Shown here in pieces: positions 1 to 7,707 of a stretch of 64,000 nucleotides of DNA. The translations under genes and the position numbers were made by a program. Each line of letters begins with the position of its first letter. Within the stretch, counting starts at the first letter, position 1. The DNA comes from Shewanella gelidii (GTDB lineage: Bacteria > Pseudomonadota > Gammaproteobacteria > Enterobacterales > Shewanellaceae): positions 153,689 to 217,688 of the forward strand of contig NZ_BMPZ01000005.1 in NCBI RefSeq assembly GCF_014647855.1, in the 5' to 3' direction. Below the pieces are notes generated by a model, which did not search any database, was not told the DNA's origin, and saw only the letters and a list, made by a program, of their open reading frames with translations.

Positions 1-880
1 GTTTGGATTTACTCGCACTGAGTCAGACAAGTTAGCGACACCTAACTCCATCTTGTCGCCTGAAGGCCTATATTGGGCAATGTATAGACAGAGCCTTAAG
101 ATTGGTGGGCTTCAATCGAAAGGGATCAAACTTGGGCATGAAACCGGCTTTGATTCTGGTAGCACGCTTGATTATGTTTATGAAAACAAACCTCAGGGAA
201 AATCATTTTTTGGAAAGCTAATTGATAAAAATTACTTAAATGCCATTGGCTGGCGCGGGATCCGTCAGCGCAAAGTGCATATAGAAGAGTTGTTGCAGGT
301 CGCGTTCAGCAAGCTGAGGGAGCAGGGCAAGCCAGTAGACATTATGGATATTGCATCGGGTCATGGGCGTTATATCTTGGAAGCGATTGAGCATAGTAGT
401 GGCGGTACACAATCCCGCCCTAATTCTATTCTTTTGCGAGATTACAGTGATTTAAATGTTGAGAAGGGCAGTCAATTAATTAAACAGAAAGGCCTAGATG
501 ATATTGCTCAATTTATTAAAGCTGATGCATTTGAAGCGAAAAGCTATAGCAATCTAGAAACACAACCGACTTTAGGTGTGGTTTCGGGATTGTATGAACT
601 GTTTGCTGATAATGCTTTACTTCAAGTTTCTTTAGCTGGGTTTGCGTCTGCTATTCAGCCCGGTGGCTACCTGATTTATACTGGGCAGCCATGGCATCCG
701 CAATTAAAAATGATAGCCAAAGCTTTGACAAGTCATCGGCAGGGAGATGCATGGGTGATGCGCCGACGTAGTCAAGAGGAGATGGATCAACTGGTCTCTG
801 CTGCAGGGTTTACCAAAATTGAACAACGTATCGACCCCTTTGGTATATTCACTGTTTCGTTAGCGATTAGAAATAGCTAG
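1..880 (+). CDS. YnbC-like hydrolase/SAM methyltransferase, C-terminal part (5' end outside window)
   Basis: The reading frame is open from base 2 into the window, so the gene starts upstream and the TTG at 53 is only an internal codon. What is visible is a class I SAM-dependent methyltransferase domain with a glycine-rich motif I (DIASGHGR). The preceding segment with YLNAIGWRGIRQRK is what I know from proteins that fuse an alpha/beta hydrolase to this methyltransferase, as E. coli YnbC does. The hydrolase half is therefore inferred to lie off the left edge. The downstream genes (PAP2/phosphatase, CDP-diglyceride synthase, acyltransferase) match the Ynb lipid cluster. Substrate unknown. Confidence 0.85.
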   Translation, partial: FGFTRTESDKLATPNSILSPEGLYWAMYRQSLKIGGLQSKGIKLGHETGFDSGSTLDYVYENKPQGKSFFGKLIDKNYLNAIGWRGIRQRKVHIEELLQVAFSKLREQGKPVDIMDIASGHGRYILEAIEHSSGGTQSRPNSILLRDYSDLNVEKGSQLIKQKGLDDIAQFIKADAFEAKSYSNLETQPTLGVVSGLYELFADNALLQVSLAGFASAIQPGGYLIYTGQPWHPQLKMIAKALTSHRQGDAWVMRRRSQEEMDQLVSAAGFTKIEQRIDPFGIFTVSLAIRNS

Positions 881-916
881 GCGCCAGTATTCATAGGATG
901 AAGGATAATACGAACT

Positions 917-2281
917 ATGGATAGTGTAGAGCAGGAGCGCCCATGGAAATTGGCAAGTATTTGGTTGATGTTTTTAGCGCCTTTTTTCTTTATTAGCTAT
1001 AACTTTGCCAATGGCCTGGCTGCCAACCGTCAGGTGGCACATATCGTTTTTGAGTGGGAATCCCATATTCCGTTTGTGGCGTGGACGATTCTGCCTTATT
1101 GGAGCATCGATTTACTGTATGGGATCTCGTTATTCATATGTGCAACGAAATTGGAGCTACACAACCTCGGCAAACGTCTATTCACAGCACAAGTGATTGC
1201 TGTGACTTGTTTTATCTTATTCCCGCTAGGCTTTAGTTTTACAAAACCTGAAACTCAGGGTTTATTTGGGGGATTGTTTGCAGCGCTAGCTGAGTTCGAT
1301 CAGCCCTATAATCAAGCTCCTTCTCTGCATATCGCTTTGTTGATTATTTTATGGGTTCATTTTCCTCGTCATCTGAATAGCGTGTTAATTGCTCCTTTTC
1401 ATTTGCTTTGTATTCTCATTGCGATCTCGGTATTAACGACTTTTCAACATCACTTTATAGATGTGCCAACAGGTGCCTTGCTTGGGTGGCTGTGTATATG
1501 GTTATGGCCAGACTCGGGCGTGAGCGCTGTAAAGGCAAGGATTTCGAGCGAGTTGGAAGACACCACTGAGGAGGCGCAGCGACATCGGTTGAGCCTGTGC
1601 TATTTATTGGGTTCCGCGGTTTTAGCTGTTTTAGCGTTAAGCTTTCAAGGGTGGGTGCTGTGGTTGCTTTGGCCTTCGGTTTCTTTATTGTTAGTGTCGA
1701 TGATGTATTTGAAGCTAGGTTCTTCGGGGTTTCAAAAGTCTGAGATTGGTCACATGAGTTCAGCCGCAAAATGGCTGCTCTTTCCGTATCTAGTCTGTGC
1801 GAGAATTAACTCTCGATTATGGACTCGCAATGTAAGCCATGTAAGTGAAATTGTTGACGGCGTTTGGATTGGGCGCTATCCATCGGCAAAGGATATAGAA
1901 ATGAACGGCTATAAAACAGTCATTGATATGACTGCCGAGTTCTCAGCCCCACGTCGCTTATCGAATCATGTTTCTTGGCATAGTATCTGCAATCTTGATT
2001 TACTTACGCCTTCATCTTCGGCACTCAAAGAAGCAGCGACTTTAATTGAACAGGCAAGGGCCAGAGGACCTGTGCTTGTCGTCTGTGCACTTGGGTATTC
2101 TCGAAGTGCGCTTGCGATCATTAGCTGGCTGTTGATGAGCGGTCATGCTCAAACAACCGAAGAGGCCGTTGCGCTATTAAGAACTAAGCGACCAAGCGTA
2201 GTGCTCAAAGACAGTGCGCAAATTCGCCTGACTTCATTACATGATGCAACGATGAATCAAGGAACTGAGTATCATGGTTGA
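917..2281 (+). CDS. PAP2 / dual-specificity phosphatase fusion membrane protein (YnbD-like)
   Basis: 454 residues. The N-terminal half is a multi-span PAP2 superfamily domain; the PSLH and HHFIDVPTGALLGW segments fit the two histidine-containing PAP2 motifs, although the usual first motif is hard to see. After further hydrophobic spans, the last ~150 residues form a dual-specificity phosphatase domain with the catalytic loop CALGYSRS (Cys-x5-Arg). This domain pairing is that of E. coli YnbD. It probably dephosphorylates a lipid phosphate intermediate at the inner membrane; the substrate is not known. It begins 36 bases after the methyltransferase gene and its 3' end overlaps the next gene by 8 bases, so it is in an operon. 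Confidence 0.9.
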   Translation: MDSVEQERPWKLASIWLMFLAPFFFISYNFANGLAANRQVAHIVFEWESHIPFVAWTILPYWSIDLLYGISLFICATKLELHNLGKRLFTAQVIAVTCFILFPLGFSFTKPETQGLFGGLFAALAEFDQPYNQAPSLHIALLIILWVHFPRHLNSVLIAPFHLLCILIAISVLTTFQHHFIDVPTGALLGWLCIWLWPDSGVSAVKARISSELEDTTEEAQRHRLSLCYLLGSAVLAVLALSFQGWVLWLLWPSVSLLLVSMMYLKLGSSGFQKSEIGHMSSAAKWLLFPYLVCARINSRLWTRNVSHVSEIVDGVWIGRYPSAKDIEMNGYKTVIDMTAEFSAPRRLSNHVSWHSICNLDLLTPSSSALKEAATLIEQARARGPVLVVCALGYSRSALAIISWLLMSGHAQTTEEAVALLRTKRPSVVLKDSAQIRLTSLHDATMNQGTEYHG

Positions 2282-2735
2282 AAATAAGTCGTTAACCAAT
2301 ACAGCGGTTTGCATCGCGTTATTAGCAGAGCATCACAAGGTGAATATTCTTTCGACTTGTTTGACACTGCTGTCAGCTGGCACGATTGTGCTGGCTAGCT
2401 TGTTTGAACCTTTGGGGGTTATGGCACTTATTTTGCTGATTTCAATATTGGTATTAGGTGTTGCTCAGCTATTTATTGCAATAAGAGTTGGTTTTGATCA
2501 TCAGCTGTTGTTATCTGTAAGTCACACTAGCGACAACTTTAATGACCTATTAGCAACTGAAAAAGAGTTCATGCTTTTAGACCGTATTTTAGTTGCGCTT
2601 AAACTTGTCAAAAATGAACCTTCAAATCGAGTGTTGAATGACCGATTGCTAGGGTGTATTCAACTGTTTAAGCAGCAGTCGATATTGTGTGGCTTACAAG
2701 TTGTATTGATTGTTTCGGTACCATTATTGGTTTGA
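2274..2735 (+). CDS. Small membrane protein of the lipid cluster, unknown function
   Basis: 153 residues, no family recognised. Three hydrophobic stretches (about residues 25-43, 46-70 and 135-153) flank a soluble middle segment, suggesting an inner-membrane protein. The ATG at 2274 lies inside the end of the PAP2/phosphatase gene (8-base overlap), which points to translational coupling and a shared function. In many such clusters a CDP-alcohol phosphatidyltransferase is present; this protein lacks the CDP-alcohol signature (DGxxAR...GxxxD), so it is not that enzyme. Confidence 0.75.
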   Translation: MVENKSLTNTAVCIALLAEHHKVNILSTCLTLLSAGTIVLASLFEPLGVMALILLISILVLGVAQLFIAIRVGFDHQLLLSVSHTSDNFNDLLATEKEFMLLDRILVALKLVKNEPSNRVLNDRLLGCIQLFKQQSILCGLQVVLIVSVPLLV

Positions 2736-2762
2736 ATTTATTAGAACTAACAGGATGTTAAT

Positions 2763-3695
2763 GTGGCAAATATTCCGTTCAATGCTCTTGTCGCAATGAT
2801 TGCGATTTTAAGTTTTCTTGGTGTTGCAACTGTCATTCAGGTTGTAATGGTTAAGTCGAATCCCAGCAAGGATTTTACTGAGTTGCGTCAACGAATCACC
2901 TCATGGTGGTGGATTATTGGCTTATTATTTATTTTCCTTGGTATCGGAACCAATGCTGCAATTGTCTTTTTTGCGTTTATTAGCTATTTAGCTCTAAAGG
3001 AATTTTTGTCGATTGTCAGTACCCGTCAAGTCGATAGAAGTGTAGTTTTCTGGGCTTACTTATGTATTCCGTTGCAATACTATTGGGTATCCATCGGTTG
3101 GTATGGACTCTTTATTATTTTCATCCCTGTATATATGTTTCTATTTATACCCATGAGAATGGTGATGAAAGGCGAAACCGAAGGCTTTATTAAAGCTGCG
3201 GGTATTCTGCATTGGGCCGTTATGCTCACCGTATTTTCGGTGAGCCATATAGCGTATCTTCTCGTTCTTCCTGAAAAAAATGTTTCAGCTGGTGGTATAG
3301 GTCTTGTGCTCTACTTACTGTTTATGACGCAGTTTAATGATGTGAACCAATATCTTTGGGGAAAGAGCATAGGCAAACGCAAAATTATTCCTAAAGTTAG
3401 CCCCAACAAAACTTGGGAGGGCTTTATTGGCGGTGTGGTTACCATTACCTTGGTGGCAGGCTTCATTGCGCCTTACTTAACTCCCCTGAACCATCTTCAG
3501 GGTTTTGTAGCTGGCCTCATTATTAGTGTGAGTGGTTTTGTCGGGGATGTTGTTATTTCTTCCGTGAAAAGAGACTTAAATATTAAGGATTGTGGTCAGC
3601 TTTTACCGGGACATGGCGGAATACTGGATCGAATGGATAGTTTAATTTATACCGCGCCGTTGTTCTTTCATTACATCTATTACCTTTATTATTAG
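2763..3695 (+). CDS. Phosphatidate cytidylyltransferase family protein (CdsA/YnbB-like)
   Basis: 310 residues, polytopic. The C-terminal part carries the CDP-diglyceride synthase signature: SSVKRDLNIKDCG followed by LPGHGGILDRMDS, with the conserved Lys-Arg, Asp and HGG-x2-DR residues. The reaction of the family is CTP plus phosphatidate to CDP-diacylglycerol. As this copy sits in the Ynb-like cluster it is more likely a specialised paralogue than the housekeeping CdsA. Start is GTG at 2763 with AGGA seven bases upstream; the overlapping ATG at 2761 is out of frame. It precedes the acyltransferase by only 8 bases. Confidence 0.92.
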   Translation: MANIPFNALVAMIAILSFLGVATVIQVVMVKSNPSKDFTELRQRITSWWWIIGLLFIFLGIGTNAAIVFFAFISYLALKEFLSIVSTRQVDRSVVFWAYLCIPLQYYWVSIGWYGLFIIFIPVYMFLFIPMRMVMKGETEGFIKAAGILHWAVMLTVFSVSHIAYLLVLPEKNVSAGGIGLVLYLLFMTQFNDVNQYLWGKSIGKRKIIPKVSPNKTWEGFIGGVVTITLVAGFIAPYLTPLNHLQGFVAGLIISVSGFVGDVVISSVKRDLNIKDCGQLLPGHGGILDRMDSLIYTAPLFFHYIYYLYY

Positions 3696-3703
3696 GCAAT
3701 GAA

Positions 3704-4345
3704 ATGAATCGATTTTTTAAAGTTTTATTTGTTGCACTCATCGCGAAACCTTTGGTGTTGATCCTCTTAGGGCTCAATGTGATTCATCGAGAGAAACTGC
3801 CACAAACAGGGCCCAGTATTATTGCTGTGAATCATAATAGTCATTTAGACACGCTGGTATTGCTTAGCCTTTATCCTTTGTCTTTAGTACATAGATTGCG
3901 ACCAGTGGCGGCAGCTGATTATTTCCTATCAAACCGAATCATTGCTTGGTTCTCCCTCAATGTCATCGGGATTATACCTTTAACCCGTAATGGCTCAGCC
4001 AAAAGAGATTTGTTTAGTGATTGTCACAAGGCACTCGATAATGGCGATATTTTATTGATATACCCGGAGGGAACTCGGGGTGAACCTGAAGTGACGAGCA
4101 AGCTAAAAAAAGGGATTTATTATCTTGTAAAGGACAGGGATGACGTGTCAATTGTACCTGTTGTCACGCACGGGTTAGGTAGAGCGCTTCCAAAAGGTGA
4201 GGCATTGTTGGTCCCTTTTAATTGCGACGTTGTTATAGGGAATTCGCTCGATAATAAGTCTTCTCCCGCTGAGCTTGTTGAGAGTCTGACGGATAGTTAC
4301 AAAGAGCTATTGTTACAATGTTTAACCTATCATGAGCATGATTAG
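3704..4345 (+). CDS. Lysophospholipid acyltransferase (PlsC family)
   Basis: 213 residues with an N-terminal hydrophobic anchor. Acyltransferase motif I is NHNSHLD (residues 43-49, the H-x4-D catalytic pair) and motif III is PEGTRG (121-126). The family transfers an acyl chain to lysophosphatidate or another lysophospholipid at the inner membrane. It is the last gene of the lipid cluster; followed by a gap holding the adenine riboswitch. The set acyltransferase, CDP-diglyceride synthase, lipid phosphatase and hydrolase/methyltransferase could assemble or remodel an unusual phospholipid, but which one is not evident. Confidence 0.92.
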   Translation: MNRFFKVLFVALIAKPLVLILLGLNVIHREKLPQTGPSIIAVNHNSHLDTLVLLSLYPLSLVHRLRPVAAADYFLSNRIIAWFSLNVIGIIPLTRNGSAKRDLFSDCHKALDNGDILLIYPEGTRGEPEVTSKLKKGIYYLVKDRDDVSIVPVVTHGLGRALPKGEALLVPFNCDVVIGNSLDNKSSPAELVESLTDSYKELLLQCLTYHEHD

Positions 4346-4402
4346 TTAGTTGACTTAAACTAGTTCACCACAATTCAATGTAGCCAAAAGGTTTTTGTTG
4401 GT

Positions 4403-4408
4403 TATAAT
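4403..4408 (+). promoter_or_regulatory. -10 element upstream of adenine riboswitch
   Basis: A perfect TATAAT at 4403-4408 lies 12 bases before the first paired base of the purine aptamer, so transcription would start near 4415, just ahead of P1. I see no good -35 hexamer at 16-18 bases spacing. Confidence 0.5.
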
Positions 4409-4420
4409 CGAAGGCGTTTG

Positions 4421-4487
4421 CTTCGTATAACCCCAATGATATGGTTTGGGGGTCTCTACCAGCTCCCTTAAAGTGCTGATTACGAAG
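4421..4487 (+). ncRNA. Adenine-sensing purine riboswitch aptamer
   Basis: Three-way junction of the purine riboswitch. P1 is CTTCGTA (4421-4427) with TACGAAG (4481-4487). P2 is CCCCAA (4431-4436) with TTGGGG (4446-4451), with loop TGATATGGT. J2/3 holds the conserved TCTCTACC, and P3 carries the loop CCTTAAA. The ligand-reading pyrimidine just before the 3' strand of P1 (4480) is U in RNA, the adenine-specific choice, not C as in guanine switches. The sequence is very like the Vibrio vulnificus add riboswitch as I remember it. P3 has one apparent U-U mismatch. No clear intrinsic terminator follows, so control may be at translation. Confidence 0.93.
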
Positions 4488-4500
4488 AGTTGAGATTATT

Positions 4501-4551
4501 ATGGATCTTGCTCTTTGTACTGGCGTTCAATTTGTAATCCTTTACGACTAG
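4501..4551 (+). CDS. Possible 16-residue leader ORF between riboswitch and deaminase
   Basis: ATG at 4501 opens a 16-codon frame (MDLALCTGVQFVILYD) closed by TAG at 4549-4551, lying between the adenine aptamer and the deaminase start at 4590. GAG (4492-4494) sits 6 bases upstream, and AAGAG (4485-4489) overlaps the 3' strand of P1. In the Vibrio add switch the gene start is much closer to the aptamer, so this ORF occupies the place where the switch would be expected to act. It may be chance. Confidence 0.3.
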   Translation: MDLALCTGVQFVILYD

Positions 4552-4589
4552 AGTTATAGCATCCACATCTTATTGAGAATAGGTGTTAT

Positions 4590-5591
4590 ATGTACGAATT
4601 TATCCAAGATTTGCCTAAAGTTGAATTACATTTACATATCGAAGGTTCACTTGAACCAGAGTTGCTGTTTGAATTGGCAAAACGGAACCAAATTGATTTA
4701 CCCTTCGAATCACCGGAATTGTTGCGCAAAGCCTACGATTTCCAAGATCTACAATCGTTTTTAGATATTTACTATCAAGGTGCTAATGCGCTTCGAACAG
4801 ACCAAGATTTTTATGATCTGACTTGGGCGTATCTACAACGTTGTAAAGCCGATAATGTTATCCATACCGAAATATTCTTTGATCCTCAAACACATACAGA
4901 ACGCGGTGTCAGCTTTGATACCGTCATAAATGGTATTTATAGAGCGATGCAAGATGGTGAGCGTGAATTTGGGATCACTTCTCAAATTATTGCCTGCTTT
5001 TTACGCCACTTAACAGAAGATAGTGCCTTTGAAACTTTCACATCGATTAATACTCACAAAGACAAAATTATCGGCGTGGGTTTAGATTCGTCTGAGAGAG
5101 ACCATCCGCCAGAGAAGTTTGCTCGGGTATTTCAGCACGCTAAACAAGCGGGCTTTTTGACGGTCGCACATGCGGGTGAAGAGGGCTCAGCGCAAAATAT
5201 TGTCGATGCGATTGATATGCTGAGTGTCAGCAGGGTAGACCATGGTGTTCGCTGCGTCGAAGATCAAGCGTTAGTTAAATCTTTAATCAATAGCCAAATG
5301 CCTCTTACTGTCTGTCCATTGTCTAACATAAAACTGCGTGTTTTTGACGAAATGCATCAGCACAATATTGTTGAGTTATTGCGCCAAGGTGTGGCCGTGA
5401 CGATTAACTCCGATGACCCTGCATATTTCGGTGGCTATATGACGGATAACTTTGTCGCGGTCAGTGAGGCACACCCGATGACAAAGCAAGAGCTCGCTCA
5501 ATTTACACTAAATGCTATTAATGCGAGTTTTATCAATGAAACGTTAAAAGCAAACTATAGAGCGAAAGTCCTCGCTTACTTAGAGAGGTAA
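4590..5591 (+). CDS. add: Adenine deaminase of the adenosine deaminase family
   Basis: 333 residues, amidohydrolase fold. Metal and catalytic residues: H14 and H16 (HLHIEG), H194 and E197 (HAGEEG), H218 (VDHGV) and D275-D276 (NSDDPAYFGG). The sequence reads much closer to Pseudomonas aeruginosa Pa0148, a characterised adenine deaminase (YDLTWAYLQRCK, FFDPQTHTERG), than to E. coli adenosine deaminase. The predicted reaction is adenine plus water to hypoxanthine plus ammonia in purine salvage. The upstream riboswitch senses adenine, which agrees with this substrate. SD AGG at 4581 precedes ATG 4590. The symbol add reflects family naming; specificity is inferred. Confidence 0.9.
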   Translation: MYEFIQDLPKVELHLHIEGSLEPELLFELAKRNQIDLPFESPELLRKAYDFQDLQSFLDIYYQGANALRTDQDFYDLTWAYLQRCKADNVIHTEIFFDPQTHTERGVSFDTVINGIYRAMQDGEREFGITSQIIACFLRHLTEDSAFETFTSINTHKDKIIGVGLDSSERDHPPEKFARVFQHAKQAGFLTVAHAGEEGSAQNIVDAIDMLSVSRVDHGVRCVEDQALVKSLINSQMPLTVCPLSNIKLRVFDEMHQHNIVELLRQGVAVTINSDDPAYFGGYMTDNFVAVSEAHPMTKQELAQFTLNAINASFINETLKANYRAKVLAYLER

Positions 5592-5673
5592 GCCCGCCAA
5601 ATTTAGGTTGAGAAGGTTTCGCAAAGTGGATAGAAGTGAAGGGCTCCACCGCTAATTTTTGATGTCGGAGAGG

Positions 5674-5687
5674 CGTCTTATAAGACG
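5674..5687. repeat. 14-bp perfect palindrome CGTCTTATAAGACG
   Basis: A perfect inverted repeat without a spacer in the gap after the deaminase gene. It has no loop, so a protein-binding site is more plausible than a terminator. No regulator is recognised. Confidence 0.35.
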
Positions 5688-5877
5688 GTATTTTAACAGG
5701 CCAAAATGAAATCATATTCGTGAGCCAGTATGCATATATTGGTGTGTAATCCATGTAGCATGTGGTTGTAAAATATAATCTTTAGCTTTTTAATTTTCGC
5801 GGCCGACAACTTGTTATTCAGTAGCCTAACTTAGTCCTGGTACTGTAATTAGAACGCCACCAATCAAGGATAGATAA

Positions 5878-6096
5878 ATGAAAAATGTCAAAAGTTTTGC
5901 ATTTTCGTTGGGAATTATTATTTTTACTTCTGTTTCGGCATTTTCAGTGGGAAACCACTACGGTAGCATGACCTCCTGTGAACTGTCTGACGACCAGTCG
6001 ATAATGACGATGCTTGCGAGGAGCATTGTTCTTGCCAATTTCACTGAAATTGAGATGAAAGAGAAGTGCGGTGAGGGTTTTGTTGAGCGCCTTTAA
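5878..6096 (+). CDS. Small secreted protein of unknown function
   Basis: 72 residues starting with a typical signal peptide (MKNVKSFAFSLGIIIFTSVSAFS). The mature part is about 50 residues with two cysteines (SCELS and KCGEG) that could form a disulfide in the periplasm. AAGGAT lies about 8 bases before the ATG, a good ribosome site. No family recognised; stands alone between the deaminase and another secreted protein. Confidence 0.65.
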   Translation: MKNVKSFAFSLGIIIFTSVSAFSVGNHYGSMTSCELSDDQSIMTMLARSIVLANFTEIEMKEKCGEGFVERL

Positions 6097-6440
6097 ATGT
6101 TGATGGCACAGTGATTTGTTACTCGTGTGGGGCTAGACTTTTTGAAGTGGTGCATGAGTTTTGTTTCCCTTTGAACGCCTCCATTTGTGGTGACGCTCGT
6201 ATCAGAGCCGAAAATGTCTAAAGTTTGGTGAGTTTACTCTTCGTTTGACATACATGGGGCGGCTTTTTTAACCGATAGTGTGCTTTTTCTTTTTTGTCCA
6301 ACAATGATAAAAATGTTGATGGTCTATATCTTGTGAGTTTTGTGCAAGAGAAAGCATCGAATGGCTTTGTGTTTGTCTATTTTTCCTGTTTGGCGCGATG
6401 TGTCTATTGCGCTATTTGTACGAACTTCAACTTTGGATTG
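6097..6440. other. Intergenic region, no clear gene
   Basis: About 340 bases. A TTGACA at 6245-6250 looks like a -35 element for the next gene but has no convincing -10 partner. The frame open from 6294 lacks a ribosome site and reads into the signal peptide at 6441, so I treat it as leader. Nothing else seen. Confidence 0.5.
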
Positions 6441-6989
6441 ATGATGAATAAATTGCTGGTTTTTATATGCTTCACTGTATTTGTAAGTACGGCTTATGCC
6501 GAAAGTTGGTCTTGTTCAGATGGGAACAAAAGTCGATTACGAAATAATCGCGATAAAATCCATGATTATTATGTTTTGGCCTCTGAAATCTCCGAGACAT
6601 TGGATTGGAGTCATAGAACACCCTTATATACTTTAAGTAAAAAAGGGCAGGCTTCGCTGAGAGAGAATTATAGAAAAGATGGTGCGGCTGGACTTAAACG
6701 GCTCAGAAAAGAAATTTCTCGAATTGAGTCGCTAAAATCGACAGCTCAAAAGGCTTCGAATAAGCTCTATCATACGAGAAAACATATTAAGAAAAACATT
6801 AAACACTGGGAAAGCTTTAAATCCAATTGCCACAAAAAGCGGGAAAGTAAAAGTATGTCCATCGGTGTCGAACAATCCCATATAAACCTTGAGTATTATG
6901 AAGTGAAAGCAAAAGTTGTTAAGAAAATCCTTGCTGACTTTCGTCGAGATTTGAGTATCTATAAGCAATTTGAAAAAGCAATCCAATAA
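6441..6989 (+). CDS. Secreted, charged, probably coiled-coil protein, unknown function
   Basis: 182 residues from ATG 6441 (a second ATG follows at 6444). I chose this start because it begins a classic signal peptide (MNKLLVFICFTVFVSTAYA); the frame is open further upstream to 6294 but that part is not secretion-like. The mature protein is Lys/Arg/Glu rich with long helical stretches and two cysteines (WSCSD, SNCHKK). No family recognised. It stands alone, so context gives no role. Confidence 0.6.
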   Translation: MMNKLLVFICFTVFVSTAYAESWSCSDGNKSRLRNNRDKIHDYYVLASEISETLDWSHRTPLYTLSKKGQASLRENYRKDGAAGLKRLRKEISRIESLKSTAQKASNKLYHTRKHIKKNIKHWESFKSNCHKKRESKSMSIGVEQSHINLEYYEVKAKVVKKILADFRRDLSIYKQFEKAIQ

Positions 6990-7191
6990 AGCCTACTTAA
7001 AGTTTACAAAACGTTCGACGGTTGTGGTGATTGCTGCCCTCCTTGGTTGTCCCCTTGTGCAGGGAAGGCGAATAGGCTTATGATTTCGTATCGCCTGCCT
7101 GCTTCCTGATGTTATGAAAGGTCTTTACCGGTTTATTCTGTTCATCATGGGAATGAATGCATGTTGCAATTGGTCATAGGGAATTAATTAA

Positions 7192-7671
7192 ATGCCAATA
7201 GATCAAACGATTTCCTCAATACTTTTTGTTTGTATGGGGAATATATGTCGCTCGCCGACAGCAGAAGCCGTAATGCGTCAGAAAATAAAGCAGGCAAATA
7301 TGCCATTGACGCTCGACTCCGCCGGTACCATTGGTTATCACCAAGGGGCTGCACCGGATCCTCGAGCGATGGCTGCTGGTATGCGACGGGGTTTGAGTTT
7401 CGAAGGCATGGCTGCGCGTAAAGTTGTGATGGATGATTTTGAGCGCTTTGATTTAATTCTTGCTGCAGATAAACAAAATCTTGCGGATTTAAAAGCAATT
7501 TGTCCGGTTCAATTTCAAAACAAACTACAGTTGGTTCTAGCTTTCACAGAGGAGGGCATCGAGGAAGTGCCAGATCCCTATTATGGTGGAGAGCAAGGGT
7601 TTGAATATGTGTTGGATTTACTTGAGTCGAGCTGCGAGCAATTACTGTTGCAAATTCAAAGCGCCAGATAA
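7192..7671 (+). CDS. Low-molecular-weight protein-tyrosine phosphatase
   Basis: 159 residues, the usual family length. The P-loop is C14-MGNIC-R20-S (Cys-x5-Arg) and the general-acid loop is DPYYGG near residue 125. Family members hydrolyse phosphotyrosine on proteins in the cytoplasm; in bacteria many regulate polysaccharide export together with a tyrosine kinase. No kinase or capsule gene lies nearby, so the partner is unknown. It converges with rbgA. Confidence 0.93.
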   Translation: MPIDQTISSILFVCMGNICRSPTAEAVMRQKIKQANMPLTLDSAGTIGYHQGAAPDPRAMAAGMRRGLSFEGMAARKVVMDDFERFDLILAADKQNLADLKAICPVQFQNKLQLVLAFTEEGIEEVPDPYYGGEQGFEYVLDLLESSCEQLLLQIQSAR

Positions 7672-7707
7672 AACGTTAGGCGCCTTGTGAACCATGCATT
7701 TTTTGCA

